Notes: generated by a model not told the origin, from the sequence alone. DNA of 59,144 bases from an uncultured Collinsella sp. (GCA_902464485.1 CABQJJ010000007.1:1-59144), one strand, 5' to 3'. Counted from the first letter of the stretch, positions 16,392-24,538 are shown. Numbers and translations are program-made.

Positions 16392-17552
16392 ATGAGGATG
16401 GTCGAGTGGATTATTAAGCGAGCGCAGGGCAACCGTGCGCGCGTGGGAACGTTGACGGGTGTGGTGTGTATTCTCGCCAATGTGGCACTATGCGCTGCGA
16501 AGGGCGCAATTGGTGTGGTTTCGGGATCGGTTTCGATCGTGGCGGATGCCATGAACAACCTGTCCGATGCCAGCTCGAATATCGTGAGCGTGCTGGGCTT
16601 TAAGCTAGCGAGCAAGCCGGCCGACCCCGAGCATCCTTACGGACATGGCCGCTACGAGTATCTCTCGGGTCTGGTCGTGGCGGCACTCGTGCTGTTGATT
16701 GGCATTGAGCTGGTGAAGTCCTCGTTTGAGCGCGTCATCCACCCCGAACCTGTCGAGTTCTCGCTTGCCCTGGTGGCGGTTCTAGTGCTTTCGATGGTCG
16801 TAAAGCTCTGGATGGCGGCTCTCAACCAAAAGCTCGGCGATCGCATTGAGTCCGAGACGCTGCATGCGACCGCGCAAGATTCTAAGAACGATGTTCTTGC
16901 CACAGGCGCCGTGTTAGCGTGCGCAATTGTTTCGCAGGTGACGCACATCAATCTTGACGCATGGGTCGGCCTTGCCGTTGGCGCCTATATTGGCAGGAGC
17001 GGCTTTGAACTTATTCAAGATACGGTGAGCCCGCTTTTGGGTCAGGCACCCGATCCTAAGCTGGTCAAACACATTCGAGACAAGATCATGAGCTACCCCG
17101 GCGTTTTGGGTGTTCACGATTTGATGGTTCACGACTACGGCCCGGGCAGAAAGTTCGCAAGTGCCCACGCCGAGATGGCAGCCGAGGCCAGCCCGCTGGA
17201 AAGTCACGACACGCTCGACAACATTGAACAGGCATTTAGGAACGAAGACGGCATGATTGTCACGCTCCATTACGACCCCATCGTGACCGACGATCCCAAG
17301 GTGGCGAGCATGCGCTTGCGCATTCACGCCATGGCCCAACAGATCGATAGCCGCCTCTCGATTCATGACCTACGCTGTGTGCCGGGTCCTACGCACACCA
17401 ACGTGATCTTTGACTGCGTGCGTCCCTCGGATCTGCAGATGAGTGCCGAAGACTTAAAGCACGCGCTGGCACAACGGGTCGAATCTGAATATCCCAAGTC
17501 GGTCGCCAAGATTACGATCGACGAAGACTACGTAGGGCATACCCACGAGTAG
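16392..17552 (+). CDS. Cation diffusion facilitator family metal efflux protein
   Basis: The 386-residue protein has six hydrophobic segments in the first 220 residues and a cytoplasmic ferredoxin-like metal-sensing domain, then an extra C-terminal domain. The TM2 metal site reads DAMNNLSD. The TM5 site reads AQDSKND, with Asp where zinc transporters have the His of HxxxD. This DxxxD form is seen in manganese-type members, so Mn(II) is a possible substrate (inference). Two in-frame ATGs (16392, 16398) compete and neither has a strong ribosome binding site. Confidence 0.88.
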   Translation: MRMVEWIIKRAQGNRARVGTLTGVVCILANVALCAAKGAIGVVSGSVSIVADAMNNLSDASSNIVSVLGFKLASKPADPEHPYGHGRYEYLSGLVVAALVLLIGIELVKSSFERVIHPEPVEFSLALVAVLVLSMVVKLWMAALNQKLGDRIESETLHATAQDSKNDVLATGAVLACAIVSQVTHINLDAWVGLAVGAYIGRSGFELIQDTVSPLLGQAPDPKLVKHIRDKIMSYPGVLGVHDLMVHDYGPGRKFASAHAEMAAEASPLESHDTLDNIEQAFRNEDGMIVTLHYDPIVTDDPKVASMRLRIHAMAQQIDSRLSIHDLRCVPGPTHTNVIFDCVRPSDLQMSAEDLKHALAQRVESEYPKSVAKITIDEDYVGHTHE

Positions 17553-17591
17553 GGCTGTGCCGGCAAGGTAACTGAAGCAGAAGGGGAGAGC

Positions 17592-18218
17592 ATGAAGCGT
17601 CTATATCTACTCCGCCACGGTCAGACGGAGTTCAACGTCAAAAAGCTGGTTCAGGGCCGCTGTAATTCACCGTTGACCGACCTGGGCCGCAAACAAGCGG
17701 GAATGGCAGCCGCATGGCTCAAGGGCCACGGCGTCGTCCCCGATAAAGTGGTCTCTTCGCCCTTAGGCCGAGCCATGGACACGGCAAGTCTCGTCGCATG
17801 CGAGCTCCTCGGCTCGGACGCAGCAGTCGAGCCCTGCGAAGGCATCATCGAGCGCAGCTACGGCTCCTTCGAAGAGGGCCCCCACGACGCCCTTCCCACC
17901 GACGTCTGGGATCCGGGCGAGGATTTGGTCCCCTTTGGAGGAGAAGGAAGCCGCGCGCTGCAAGAGCGCATGGTAGACACTCTCACCAATATCATGGGCG
18001 CCGATGGTATCGAAACCCTTCTAGCAGTAAGCCACGGCAGTGCCAGCCGCCAATTCATCAAGGCTGCAGCCCCAGAGGGCTTCGAGCTCCCAACAAAACT
18101 CCCCAACTGCGCCATTATAATTTTTGATTTCGAAGAGGAAAAGTCGGGAGAAGAAGGCGACGCGCCCCAATCCAAGTTCATCTTGCAGCAAATCATCGAT
18201 CCTCAACAAAGTAATTAG
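17592..18218 (+). CDS. Histidine phosphatase family protein (phosphoglycerate mutase-like)
   Basis: This 208-residue protein begins with the RHGQTEFN phosphohistidine motif, with the second catalytic His in VSHGSASRQF. The family includes cofactor-dependent mutases and many small-molecule phosphatases; the short length and lack of mutase insertions favour a phosphatase. ATG 17592 follows AAGGGGAG. It follows the cation-efflux gene by 39 bases and may share its mRNA. Substrate unknown. Confidence 0.88.
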   Translation: MKRLYLLRHGQTEFNVKKLVQGRCNSPLTDLGRKQAGMAAAWLKGHGVVPDKVVSSPLGRAMDTASLVACELLGSDAAVEPCEGIIERSYGSFEEGPHDALPTDVWDPGEDLVPFGGEGSRALQERMVDTLTNIMGADGIETLLAVSHGSASRQFIKAAAPEGFELPTKLPNCAIIIFDFEEEKSGEEGDAPQSKFILQQIIDPQQSN

Positions 18219-18260
18219 CTGAGCGAGCAGAGTTAAGCAGACATCAACGTGTCGTCTCCC

Positions 18261-18406
18261 GAGCACGGCGGAGGGCCGGAGAAATATATTAAGGTCATCG
18301 CGAGTTCCGCACGCAAAGGAGAGCACTTAATGTGCTCTCCGTCTTGCGCAGGACTGTAGAGCAGGGACCTTAATATATTTCTCCGGCCCTCCGCCGTGCC
18401 CAGGAG
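18261..18406 (+). ncRNA. Nested-hairpin structured element, copy 2 (upstream of rplC)
   Basis: The outer stem is an exact 33-34 bp inverted repeat (about 18263-18296 with 18366-18399), running from GCACGGCGGAGGG to its complement. It encloses the 67-base core 18298-18364, which is identical to that of copy 1 except for two substitutions that pair with each other in the inner stem (GGAGAGCAC with GTGCTCTCC). It ends 53 bp before the shared GGATACGCCCG motif. It could be an independent small RNA, the 3' structure of the preceding gene, or a DNA hairpin element. The element is not similar to any family I can name with confidence; the Collinsella-1 RNA motif should be compared. Confidence 0.65.
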
Positions 18407-18458
18407 CCGTCCACGCACTTTACCTGCGTAAACAATGTGAGTGAAATATGAATCTCGA

Positions 18459-18484
18459 TGGATACGCCCGCAGCCGTGTATACT
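18459..18484 (+). promoter_or_regulatory. rplC promoter-region motif
   Basis: TGGATACGCCCG followed by CCGTGTATACT can form a small hairpin (ATACGC with GTGTAT), and TATACT (18479-18484) could be a -10 box, although no clear -35 is present. The same motif occurs at 20324-20349 before rplB and in part at 1188-1210 before rpsL. Confidence 0.5.
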
Positions 18485-18595
18485 AAACAGCTGTGTGTAA
18501 CCAGGGGAGTATTCTGGCTGGACAAAATGCCTGCTTAATAGGGTTGTCAGGTAGTTCAGGCGAAATACAAGGCTGGGGAGCACGTCGTGTAAGTA

Positions 18596-18647
18596 GTGGT
18601 CCTCTAGGGGCGTACGCTCGGTGGTGTACGCATTGTCCCAAGACCAC
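18596..18647 (+). promoter_or_regulatory. Structured leader of the rplC operon
   Basis: GTGGTC (18596-18601) pairs with GACCAC (18642-18647), enclosing a second stem GCGTAC (18610-18615) with GTACGC (18626-18631). The structure ends 20 bases before the rplC start, in the place where r-protein leaders usually bind their repressor (L4 in E. coli). Any ligand is inference. Confidence 0.45.
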
Positions 18648-18667
18648 GCGAGAGTTGGGATCATATC

Positions 18668-19288
18668 TTGATCAGCATGATTCTCGGCCGCAAGATTGGC
18701 ATGACCCAGGTTTGGGACGAGAACGATAACGTCGTTCCCGTCACGGTCATCCAGGCTGGCCCCTGCGCTGTCTCGCAGGTTAAAACTCAGGCAACCGACG
18801 GCTATGACGCCGTCCAGATCGGTTTCGGCGACATCAAGGCCAAGAACGTGAACAAGCCCATGGCTGGTCACTTCGCCAAGGCTGGCGTCGAGCCTGTCCG
18901 TTTCCTTCGTGAGGTCCGCGTCGAGAACGGCGAGGAGCACAAGGTCGGCGAGGTCGTCACCGTCGCTGATTTCGCTGATGTCGAGAAGGTCGACGTCATC
19001 GGTACCTCCAAGGGTAAGGGCTTCCAGGGTCGCATCAAGCGCTGGGGTCAGCGCCGCGGTCCTATGACGCATGGTTCTCACTTCCAGCGTCACCCCGGTT
19101 CTATCGGTCAGTGCGCCTATCCTGCGCGCGTCCTCAAGGGCGTCAAGATGGCCGGTCACATGGGTAACGAGCGCGTTACCGTCAAGAACCTTTCCGTTGT
19201 CCGCATCGATGCCGAGCAGAACCTCATCTTGGTCAAGGGCGCTGTCCCGGGTGCCAAGAATGGTCTCGTCGCCATCCGTATGGCCTAA
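18668..19288 (+). CDS. rplC: 50S ribosomal protein L3
   Basis: The 206-residue protein has the L3 hallmarks GRKIGMTQVWDE near the start and GHMGNERVTVKNL near the end, with the GSHFQRHPGSIG loop that reaches the peptidyl-transferase centre. The start is TTG 18668; ATG 18677 would remove three residues and has no ribosome binding site. It is the first gene of the S10-type operon here, because rpsJ is in the str operon instead. Confidence 0.97.
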   Translation: MISMILGRKIGMTQVWDENDNVVPVTVIQAGPCAVSQVKTQATDGYDAVQIGFGDIKAKNVNKPMAGHFAKAGVEPVRFLREVRVENGEEHKVGEVVTVADFADVEKVDVIGTSKGKGFQGRIKRWGQRRGPMTHGSHFQRHPGSIGQCAYPARVLKGVKMAGHMGNERVTVKNLSVVRIDAEQNLILVKGAVPGAKNGLVAIRMA

Positions 19289-19334
19289 GGGCCCAGCCCA
19301 TTTAGCCCAGCGTCATACCAAGGAGAACACTTAA

Positions 19335-19961
19335 ATGGCAAAGTTTGAAGTAAAGAACAGCGAGGGCAAGAAGGTCGCCGAGGCCGAGCTCGCCGCTGAG
19401 GTGTACGGCATCGAGCCGAACATCCACGTTATGCACCACATCGTCAAGTGCCAGATGGCCTCTTGGCGTCAGGGCACCCAGTCTGCTAAGGGTCGCTCTG
19501 AGGTTTCCGGTGGCGGCAAGAAGCCTTGGCGTCAGAAGGGCACTGGCCGTGCCCGCCAGGGTTCCATCCGTGCTGCCCAGTGGCGTCACGGTGGCGTTGT
19601 CTTCGCCCCCAAGCCCCGTTCTTACGCTAAGCGTATGAACAACAAGGAGGTCAAGCTGGCTATGCGCTCCGCGCTGTCCGCCAAGCTGGCCGATGGCGAG
19701 CTCGTGCTCGTCGACGACTACGGCTTCGAGAAGCCTTCCACCAAGGCTGCCGTCGCCATGCTCAAGGCTCTCGGCCTTGAGGGCAAGCGTCTGACCATCA
19801 TCGTTCGCGATGAGGACGTCAACGCCTACCTGTCGTTCCGCAACATTCCCAAGACGTTCATCATCACTGCCGACGAGGCCAACACCTACGATCTCGTCAA
19901 CAACAACGCCGTGCTGATGCCCGCCGACATCGCCGCTCACTTCGGGGAGGTGCTTGCATAA
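19335..19961 (+). CDS. rplD: 50S ribosomal protein L4
   Basis: The 208-residue protein shows the L4 loop GGGKKPWRQKGTGRARQGS (tunnel extension, about residues 58-76). In E. coli L4 also represses the S10 operon by acting on its leader. AAGGAG precedes ATG 19335. The stop codon is directly followed by the rplW start. Confidence 0.97.
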   Translation: MAKFEVKNSEGKKVAEAELAAEVYGIEPNIHVMHHIVKCQMASWRQGTQSAKGRSEVSGGGKKPWRQKGTGRARQGSIRAAQWRHGGVVFAPKPRSYAKRMNNKEVKLAMRSALSAKLADGELVLVDDYGFEKPSTKAAVAMLKALGLEGKRLTIIVRDEDVNAYLSFRNIPKTFIITADEANTYDLVNNNAVLMPADIAAHFGEVLA

Positions 19962-20249
19962 ATGACCGCCCACGAGATCATCATCCGTCCGATCGTGTCC
20001 GAGCGTTCCTTCTCCGGCATGGAGCTGAACAAGTACACGTTCGAGGTCGCCAAGGATGCTAACAAGTATCAGATCAAGGACGCTGTCGAGGAGATCTTCG
20101 GCGTCAAGGTCGTTCGCGTGAACACCCTGACGGTCAAGCCCAAGTCCAAGCGCGTGCGCTATGTCGCCGGCAAGACCCGTTCTTGGAAGAAGGCCATCGT
20201 CACGCTGGCCGAGGGCGACACCATCGAGGTCTTTGGCAACCAGGCCTAA
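19962..20249 (+). CDS. rplW: 50S ribosomal protein L23
   Basis: The 95-residue protein starts MTAHEIIIRPIVSERS and has the VKVVRVNTLTVKPK segment. L23 lies at the tunnel exit and docks trigger factor and SRP. The ATG directly follows the rplD stop, with GGGGAGG inside the end of rplD as its ribosome binding site. Confidence 0.97.
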   Translation: MTAHEIIIRPIVSERSFSGMELNKYTFEVAKDANKYQIKDAVEEIFGVKVVRVNTLTVKPKSKRVRYVAGKTRSWKKAIVTLAEGDTIEVFGNQA

Positions 20250-20268
20250 GACTCGCTGCTGTTGAGTG

Positions 20269-20310
20269 AGCTCATGCCTCCCAAATAGGGGAGGCGAGGG
20301 CTCAAGGTTT
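20269..20310 (+). terminator. Hairpin between rplW and rplB
   Basis: GCCTCCC pairs with GGGAGGC around an AAATAG loop, extended outside by TGAGC/GCTCA, with a weak TTTT about 10 bases later. It lies in a 179-base gap that breaks an otherwise tight operon and is followed by the shared motif at 20324-20349, so partial termination and re-initiation are plausible. Confidence 0.45.
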
Positions 20311-20323
20311 TGGGCGTATAAAA

Positions 20324-20349
20324 TGGACACGCCCGGAACCGTGTATACG
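20324..20349 (+). promoter_or_regulatory. Promoter-region motif before rplB
   Basis: TGGACACGCCCG followed by CCGTGTATACG matches the motif before rplC (18459-18484). Relative to that copy the stem base has changed (ACACG with CGTGT), so pairing is kept. Confidence 0.45.
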
Positions 20350-20428
20350 TCCGGTGTCATCGCACCCGAGGCAGAACCTCGAATCCCTGTCTGCGATGGC
20401 TAACGGATTCCTATTGAAAGGGATTGTA

Positions 20429-21259
20429 ATGGCTGTAAAGCACCTTAAGCCGACCTCCGCTGGTAGGCGTTGGCAGACGATCTCCGACTTCTCCGAGATC
20501 ACCTGCACCAAGCCCGAGAAGTCTCTTCTCGAGCCCCTGCCCAAGAAGGCCGGTCGTAACAACAACGGCCGCATCACCACCCGCCACCAGGGCGGCGGCG
20601 TGAAGCGTCGTTACCGCGTGATCGACTTCAAGCGCAACAAGGACGGCGTGCCCGCCAAGGTTGCCACGATCGAGTACGATCCGAACCGTTCCGCTCGCAT
20701 CGCTCTGCTGCACTACGCTGACGGTGAGAAGCGCTACATCCTGGCCCCCAAGGGCCTCGAGGTCGGTCAGACCATCATGTCCGGTTCTGACGCCGACATC
20801 AAGCCGGGCAACGCTCTGCCCCTCGCCGATATCCCCGTCGGTACGCTCATCCACGCCGTCGAGTTCCAGCCGGGCAAGGGCGCTGCTATCGCCCGTTCCG
20901 CCGGTAACTCCTGCCAGCTGATGGGTAAGGAGGGCAAGTACGCTATCGTCCGTATGCCTTCCTCCGAGATGCGCCGCATCCTCGTTACCTGCCGCGCCAC
21001 CGTCGGTGAGGTCGGCAACGCCGATCACGCCAACATCGTCATCGGCAAGGCCGGCCGTAAGCGTCACATGAACGTGCGCCCGACCGTCCGCGGTACCGTC
21101 ATGAACCCTGTCGACCACCCGCACGGCGGTGGCGAGGGCAAGAACCACACCTCTGGTCGTCCCTCTGTTACCCCCTGGGGTAAGCCGACGAAGGGCCTTC
21201 GTACGCGCAAGAAGAAGAAGGTCTCGAACCAGCACATCATTCGTCGCCGTAAGAAGTAA
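20429..21259 (+). CDS. rplB: 50S ribosomal protein L2
   Basis: The 276-residue protein matches L2 over its full length. MAVKHLKPTSAGRRW is the conserved start, and VDHPHGGGEGKN (about residues 230-241) contains the His important for peptidyl transfer in E. coli. I chose ATG 20429 behind GAAAGGGA rather than the longer frame from 20354, which adds unrelated residues. It follows an unusually long spacer after rplW. Confidence 0.97.
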   Translation: MAVKHLKPTSAGRRWQTISDFSEITCTKPEKSLLEPLPKKAGRNNNGRITTRHQGGGVKRRYRVIDFKRNKDGVPAKVATIEYDPNRSARIALLHYADGEKRYILAPKGLEVGQTIMSGSDADIKPGNALPLADIPVGTLIHAVEFQPGKGAAIARSAGNSCQLMGKEGKYAIVRMPSSEMRRILVTCRATVGEVGNADHANIVIGKAGRKRHMNVRPTVRGTVMNPVDHPHGGGEGKNHTSGRPSVTPWGKPTKGLRTRKKKKVSNQHIIRRRKK

Positions 21260-21291
21260 TTTCGGATACCGAGTTTTAGGAGAAAGCACTT

Positions 21292-21552
21292 ATGAGCAGA
21301 AGTCTCAAAAAGGGCCCGTTCGTGGAGACTCGCCTTCTCTCGCGTATCACCGCGATGAACGAGGCTGGCAAGAAGGACGTCGTGAAGACCTGGTCCCGCG
21401 CGTCCACCATCTTCCCCGAGATGGTTGGTCACACCATCGCCGTCCACGACGGCCGCAAGCATGTGCCCGTGTATGTTACCGAGTCCATGGTTGGTCACAA
21501 GCTCGGCGAGTTCGCGCCGACTCGTACGTTCCGTGGCCACAAGGCCAAATAG
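21292..21552 (+). CDS. rpsS: 30S ribosomal protein S19
   Basis: The 86-residue protein starts MSRSLKKGPFV and ends GHKAK, with GHKLGEFAPTRTF in between, as in S19, which contacts the 16S rRNA head and the A-site tRNA. TAGGAG precedes ATG 21292. Confidence 0.97.
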   Translation: MSRSLKKGPFVETRLLSRITAMNEAGKKDVVKTWSRASTIFPEMVGHTIAVHDGRKHVPVYVTESMVGHKLGEFAPTRTFRGHKAK

Positions 21553-21566
21553 GGGGTTAACCGTAA

Positions 21567-21938
21567 ATGGCAACTAAGTCTATTGAAACTGAGGCCACCG
21601 AGGTTCGCGCCGTCGCTAAGTACGTGCGTGTTTCCCCCAGCAAGGCCCGCCTGGTGGTCGATCTGATCCGCCGCAAGCCTGTCGCTCAGGCCTTCGACAT
21701 CCTCCACTTCTGCGACCGCGCCGTCGCCGTGGATGTCGAGAAGGTTCTCCGTTCCGCCGTTGCGAACGCCGAGAACAACAACGGTCTGCGTGCCGACAAC
21801 CTGGTTGTCGCCGCTGCCTATGTTGACGAGGGTCCGACGCTTAAGCGCATCCGTCCCCGCGCCAAGGGTTCCGCTTCTCGCATTCTGAAGCGTACTTCCC
21901 ACATCACCGTCGTCGTTGCTCCTCGAAAGGAGGCGTAA
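21567..21938 (+). CDS. rplV: 50S ribosomal protein L22
   Basis: The 123-residue protein has KYVRVSPSKARLVVDLIR at its N-terminus and the tunnel-lining hairpin (RPRAKGSASRILKRTSH) near residues 94-110, where macrolide-resistance changes occur; no insertion is seen there. It is tightly packed between rpsS and rpsC. Confidence 0.97.
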   Translation: MATKSIETEATEVRAVAKYVRVSPSKARLVVDLIRRKPVAQAFDILHFCDRAVAVDVEKVLRSAVANAENNNGLRADNLVVAAAYVDEGPTLKRIRPRAKGSASRILKRTSHITVVVAPRKEA

Positions 21939-21944
21939 AGCTGT

Positions 21945-22655
21945 ATGGGTCAGAAAGTCTACCCCACCGGCTTCCGTCTTGGCATCACCGAGAACTGGCG
22001 CTCCCGCTGGTTCGCAGAGAAGGATTACGCTAAGACCCTCGGTAACGATCTCGAGATCCGCAAGTACCTCGAGAAGCGTCTTTCCCGCGCAGCTGTCTCC
22101 CGCGTCGAGATCGAGCGCGCTGGCGACAAGGTGAAGGTCATCATCCTCACCGCTCGCCCCGGCGTTGTCATCGGTAAGAAGGGTGCCGAGATCGATACCC
22201 TCCGCACCGAGCTCGAGAAGGTCGCTGGCGTTTCCAAGGGCCAGCTCTCCGTCGACGTTGTCGAGATCAAGCGCCCCGAGCTCGACGCCAACCTCGTTGC
22301 TCAGTCCATCGCTGAGCAGCTCGAGGGCCGCGTTGCCTTCCGTCGCGCTATGCGCAAGGCTGTCCAGTCCGCGCGCAAGGCCGGCGCTAAGGGCATTCGT
22401 ATCCAGTGCTCCGGTCGTCTCGGCGGTGCCGAGATGGGCCGTCGTGAGTGGTACCGTGAGGGTCGCGTGCCTCTGCACACCCTCCGTGCCAAGATCGACT
22501 ACGGCACGGCTGTCGCCAGCACCACCATGGGCGCTTGCGGCGTGAAGGTCTGGATCTACCTGGGCGAGAAGCTCCCGGGCCAGCCTGTTCCCAACCCTGC
22601 ACTCGAGGGCTCTTCCCGTCCTCGTCGTCGTAACTCCGAGAGGAGGGGTCAGTAG
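21945..22655 (+). CDS. rpsC: 30S ribosomal protein S3
   Basis: The 236-residue protein begins MGQKVYPTGFRLGI and holds a KH domain with VVIGKKGAEIDTLR, then the C-terminal domain with SGRLGGAEMGRREWYREG. S3 is part of the mRNA entry helicase. AAAGGAGG precedes ATG 21945; the stop overlaps the rplP start by one base. Confidence 0.97.
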   Translation: MGQKVYPTGFRLGITENWRSRWFAEKDYAKTLGNDLEIRKYLEKRLSRAAVSRVEIERAGDKVKVIILTARPGVVIGKKGAEIDTLRTELEKVAGVSKGQLSVDVVEIKRPELDANLVAQSIAEQLEGRVAFRRAMRKAVQSARKAGAKGIRIQCSGRLGGAEMGRREWYREGRVPLHTLRAKIDYGTAVASTTMGACGVKVWIYLGEKLPGQPVPNPALEGSSRPRRRNSERRGQ

Positions 22656-23158
22656 TGCTTGCCCCTAAGCGTATTCTTCACCGCAAGGTGCAGCGTGGCT
22701 CCATGAAGGGCCAGGCCAAGGGTAATACCGAGCTGCATTTCGGCGAGTTTGGTATCCAGGCTCTCGAGGCCCATTGGATCACCAACCGTCAGATCGAGGC
22801 CGCTCGTATTGCCATGACCCGCTACATGAAGCGTGGCGGTCGTGTCTACATCACGATCTTCCCCGATAAGCCCATCACCAAGAAGCCTGCCGAGACTCGC
22901 ATGGGTTCTGGTAAGGGTAACCCCGAGGAGTGGGTGGCCGTCGTCAAGCCCGGCCGCATCATGTTCGAGGTCAAGGGTGTTCCCGAGGAGGTCGCTCGCG
23001 AGGCTCTGCGTCTTGCTCAGCACAAGCTCCCCATCAAGACCAAGATTGTGGTTGCCAAGAACGCTGAGCAGCGCATCGAGAAGGAAATGGCTGAGGAGGC
23101 CGCTCTCGAGGCCAAGTGGGCTGCTGAGGACGCCGCCGCCGCCAAGGAGGAGAACTAA
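22655..23158 (+). CDS. rplP: 50S ribosomal protein L16, C-terminally extended
   Basis: The 167-residue protein begins at GTG 22655 with LAPKRILHRKVQRGS and has GSGKGNPEEWVAVVKPGR, as in L16. Usual L16 is about 137-145 residues; this one carries about 25 extra residues at the C-terminus, a charged Ala/Glu/Lys helix ending AAAAKEEN. The stop overlaps the rpmC start (TAATG). Confidence 0.96.
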   Translation: MLAPKRILHRKVQRGSMKGQAKGNTELHFGEFGIQALEAHWITNRQIEAARIAMTRYMKRGGRVYITIFPDKPITKKPAETRMGSGKGNPEEWVAVVKPGRIMFEVKGVPEEVAREALRLAQHKLPIKTKIVVAKNAEQRIEKEMAEEAALEAKWAAEDAAAAKEEN

Positions 23159-23373
23159 TGAAGCCCGCAGAGATTCGTGAGCTCTCGGACGCTCAGCTCG
23201 TTGAGAAGCTGAAGGAAATGCGCGCCGAGCTCTTTAACCTTCGTTTCCAGATGGCCACCAGCCAGCTGGACAACACCGCTCGCGTCAACACCGTGAAGAA
23301 GGACATCGCTCGCGTCCTCACGGAGCAGCGCGCCCGCGAGATCGCAGCGGAGAAGTCCGCTGTCGCCGAGTAG
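23158..23373 (+). CDS. rpmC: 50S ribosomal protein L29
   Basis: This 71-residue, mostly helical protein has LRFQMATSQLDNTARVNTVK, the L29 signature, and follows L16 by a one-base overlap. It lies near the exit tunnel next to L23. Confidence 0.96.
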   Translation: MKPAEIRELSDAQLVEKLKEMRAELFNLRFQMATSQLDNTARVNTVKKDIARVLTEQRAREIAAEKSAVAE

Positions 23374-23389
23374 GACCTAAGGAGAGAAC

Positions 23390-23650
23390 ATGACTGATTC
23401 GCGTAACTCGCGTAAGGTCCGTACGGGTGTCGTTACCTCCGTCTCCGGTGCCAAGACCATTGTTGTCACCGTTACCGAGCGCAAGCGTCACCCCAAGTAC
23501 GGCAAGATGATGACCAGCTCCAAGAAGCTGCATGCTCACGACGAGGAGTGCACGGCTGGCGTGGGCGACACCGTCCGCGTTATGGAGACCCGTCCTATGT
23601 CCAAGATGAAGCGCTGGCGCCTCATCGAGGTCGTCGAGCGCGCTAAATAA
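23390..23650 (+). CDS. rpsQ: 30S ribosomal protein S17
   Basis: The 86-residue OB-fold protein has RTGVVTSVSGAKTIVVTV and GDTVRVMETRPMSKMKRW, typical of S17. AAGGAG precedes ATG 23390. A 118-base spacer follows with two nested inverted repeats, GTATGC (23690-23695) with GCATAC (23703-23708) inside GTGCG with CGCAC, before rplN. Confidence 0.97.
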   Translation: MTDSRNSRKVRTGVVTSVSGAKTIVVTVTERKRHPKYGKMMTSSKKLHAHDEECTAGVGDTVRVMETRPMSKMKRWRLIEVVERAK

Positions 23651-23768
23651 GCAGTCGCTCTTACGACTTGTACGTTTCCGAAGATGTGCGTATGCCTGGC
23701 TTGCATACCACGGGCCGCGTAAAGGCTGCGCACCTCTCTTCGGTTCTTAGTTCGGAGGAACATCTACC

Positions 23769-24137
23769 ATGATTCAGATGCAAACCATGCTGAACGTCGC
23801 CGACAACTCCGGCGCTCGCAAGATTCGCTGCATCAAGGTGCTTGGCGGTTCCAAGCGTCGTTATGCAGGCATCGGCGATATGTTCATCGGTGCTGTCCAG
23901 GAGGCTACCCCTGGCGCTAACGTCAAGAAGAAGGACGTTGTCCGTTGCGTCGTCGTTCGCACCGTTAAGGAGATCCGCCGCAAGGATGGCTCCTACATTC
24001 GCTTTGACGAGAACGCTTGCGTTGTCGTCAACAACGATGGTTCGCCTGTCGGCACCCGTATCTTCGGGCCCGTCGCTCGCGAGCTTCGTGACAAGAAGTA
24101 CATGAAGATCGTCTCGCTCGCTCCCGAGACCCTGTAG
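23769..24137 (+). CDS. rplN: 50S ribosomal protein L14
   Basis: The 122-residue protein begins MIQMQTMLNVADNSGAR and has GTRIFGPVARELR, fully typical of L14. CGGAGGAA precedes ATG 23769. It is the first gene of the spc-type part of the operon. Confidence 0.97.
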   Translation: MIQMQTMLNVADNSGARKIRCIKVLGGSKRRYAGIGDMFIGAVQEATPGANVKKKDVVRCVVVRTVKEIRRKDGSYIRFDENACVVVNNDGSPVGTRIFGPVARELRDKKYMKIVSLAPETL

Positions 24138-24150
24138 TTAGGGGAGATAT

Positions 24151-24456
24151 ATGTATATCAAGAAGGGCGATAAGGTCCAGGTTCTTTCCGGTAAGGATCG
24201 CGGCAAGCAGGGCGTTATCCTGCGTGCTCTCCCCGCCGAGAACAAGGTCGTTGTCGAGGGCGTTTCGGTCGTCAAGAAGGCCGTCAAGCCCAACGCTGCC
24301 AACCAGCAGGGCGGCATCGTTTCGCAGGAGGCTCCTATCGACGCCTCCAACGTCAATCTCGTTTGCCCCGAGTGCGGTAAGGTTACCCGCGTCGGTCACG
24401 AGAAGGACGGCAAGAACAAGCTGCGCGTCTGCAAGAAGTGCGGCCACAAGTTCTAA
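24151..24456 (+). CDS. rplX: 50S ribosomal protein L24
   Basis: The 101-residue KOW protein has KKGDKVQVLSGKDRGKQG at its N-terminus. Its C-terminal half has a four-cysteine zinc ribbon (CPECGKV and CKKCGHKF). It is the last gene here: a terminator follows, so rplE, rpsN and the rest of the spc operon are not downstream. Confidence 0.97.
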   Translation: MYIKKGDKVQVLSGKDRGKQGVILRALPAENKVVVEGVSVVKKAVKPNAANQQGGIVSQEAPIDASNVNLVCPECGKVTRVGHEKDGKNKLRVCKKCGHKF

Positions 24457-24483
24457 GCTGCCCGCAACACCTAAGTTGCTAGC

Positions 24484-24517
24484 AAAGGCCCGGATGCCAC
24501 GGCACCCGGGCCTTTTT
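24484..24517 (+). terminator. Terminator of the rplC-rplX operon
   Basis: AAAGGCCCGG (24484-24493) pairs with CCGGGCCTTT (24506-24515) and runs into a T tract. The reverse strand also has a run of T, so it can act both ways. Confidence 0.92.
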
Positions 24518-24538
24518 CTATCCCTACTCATTGGGTAA

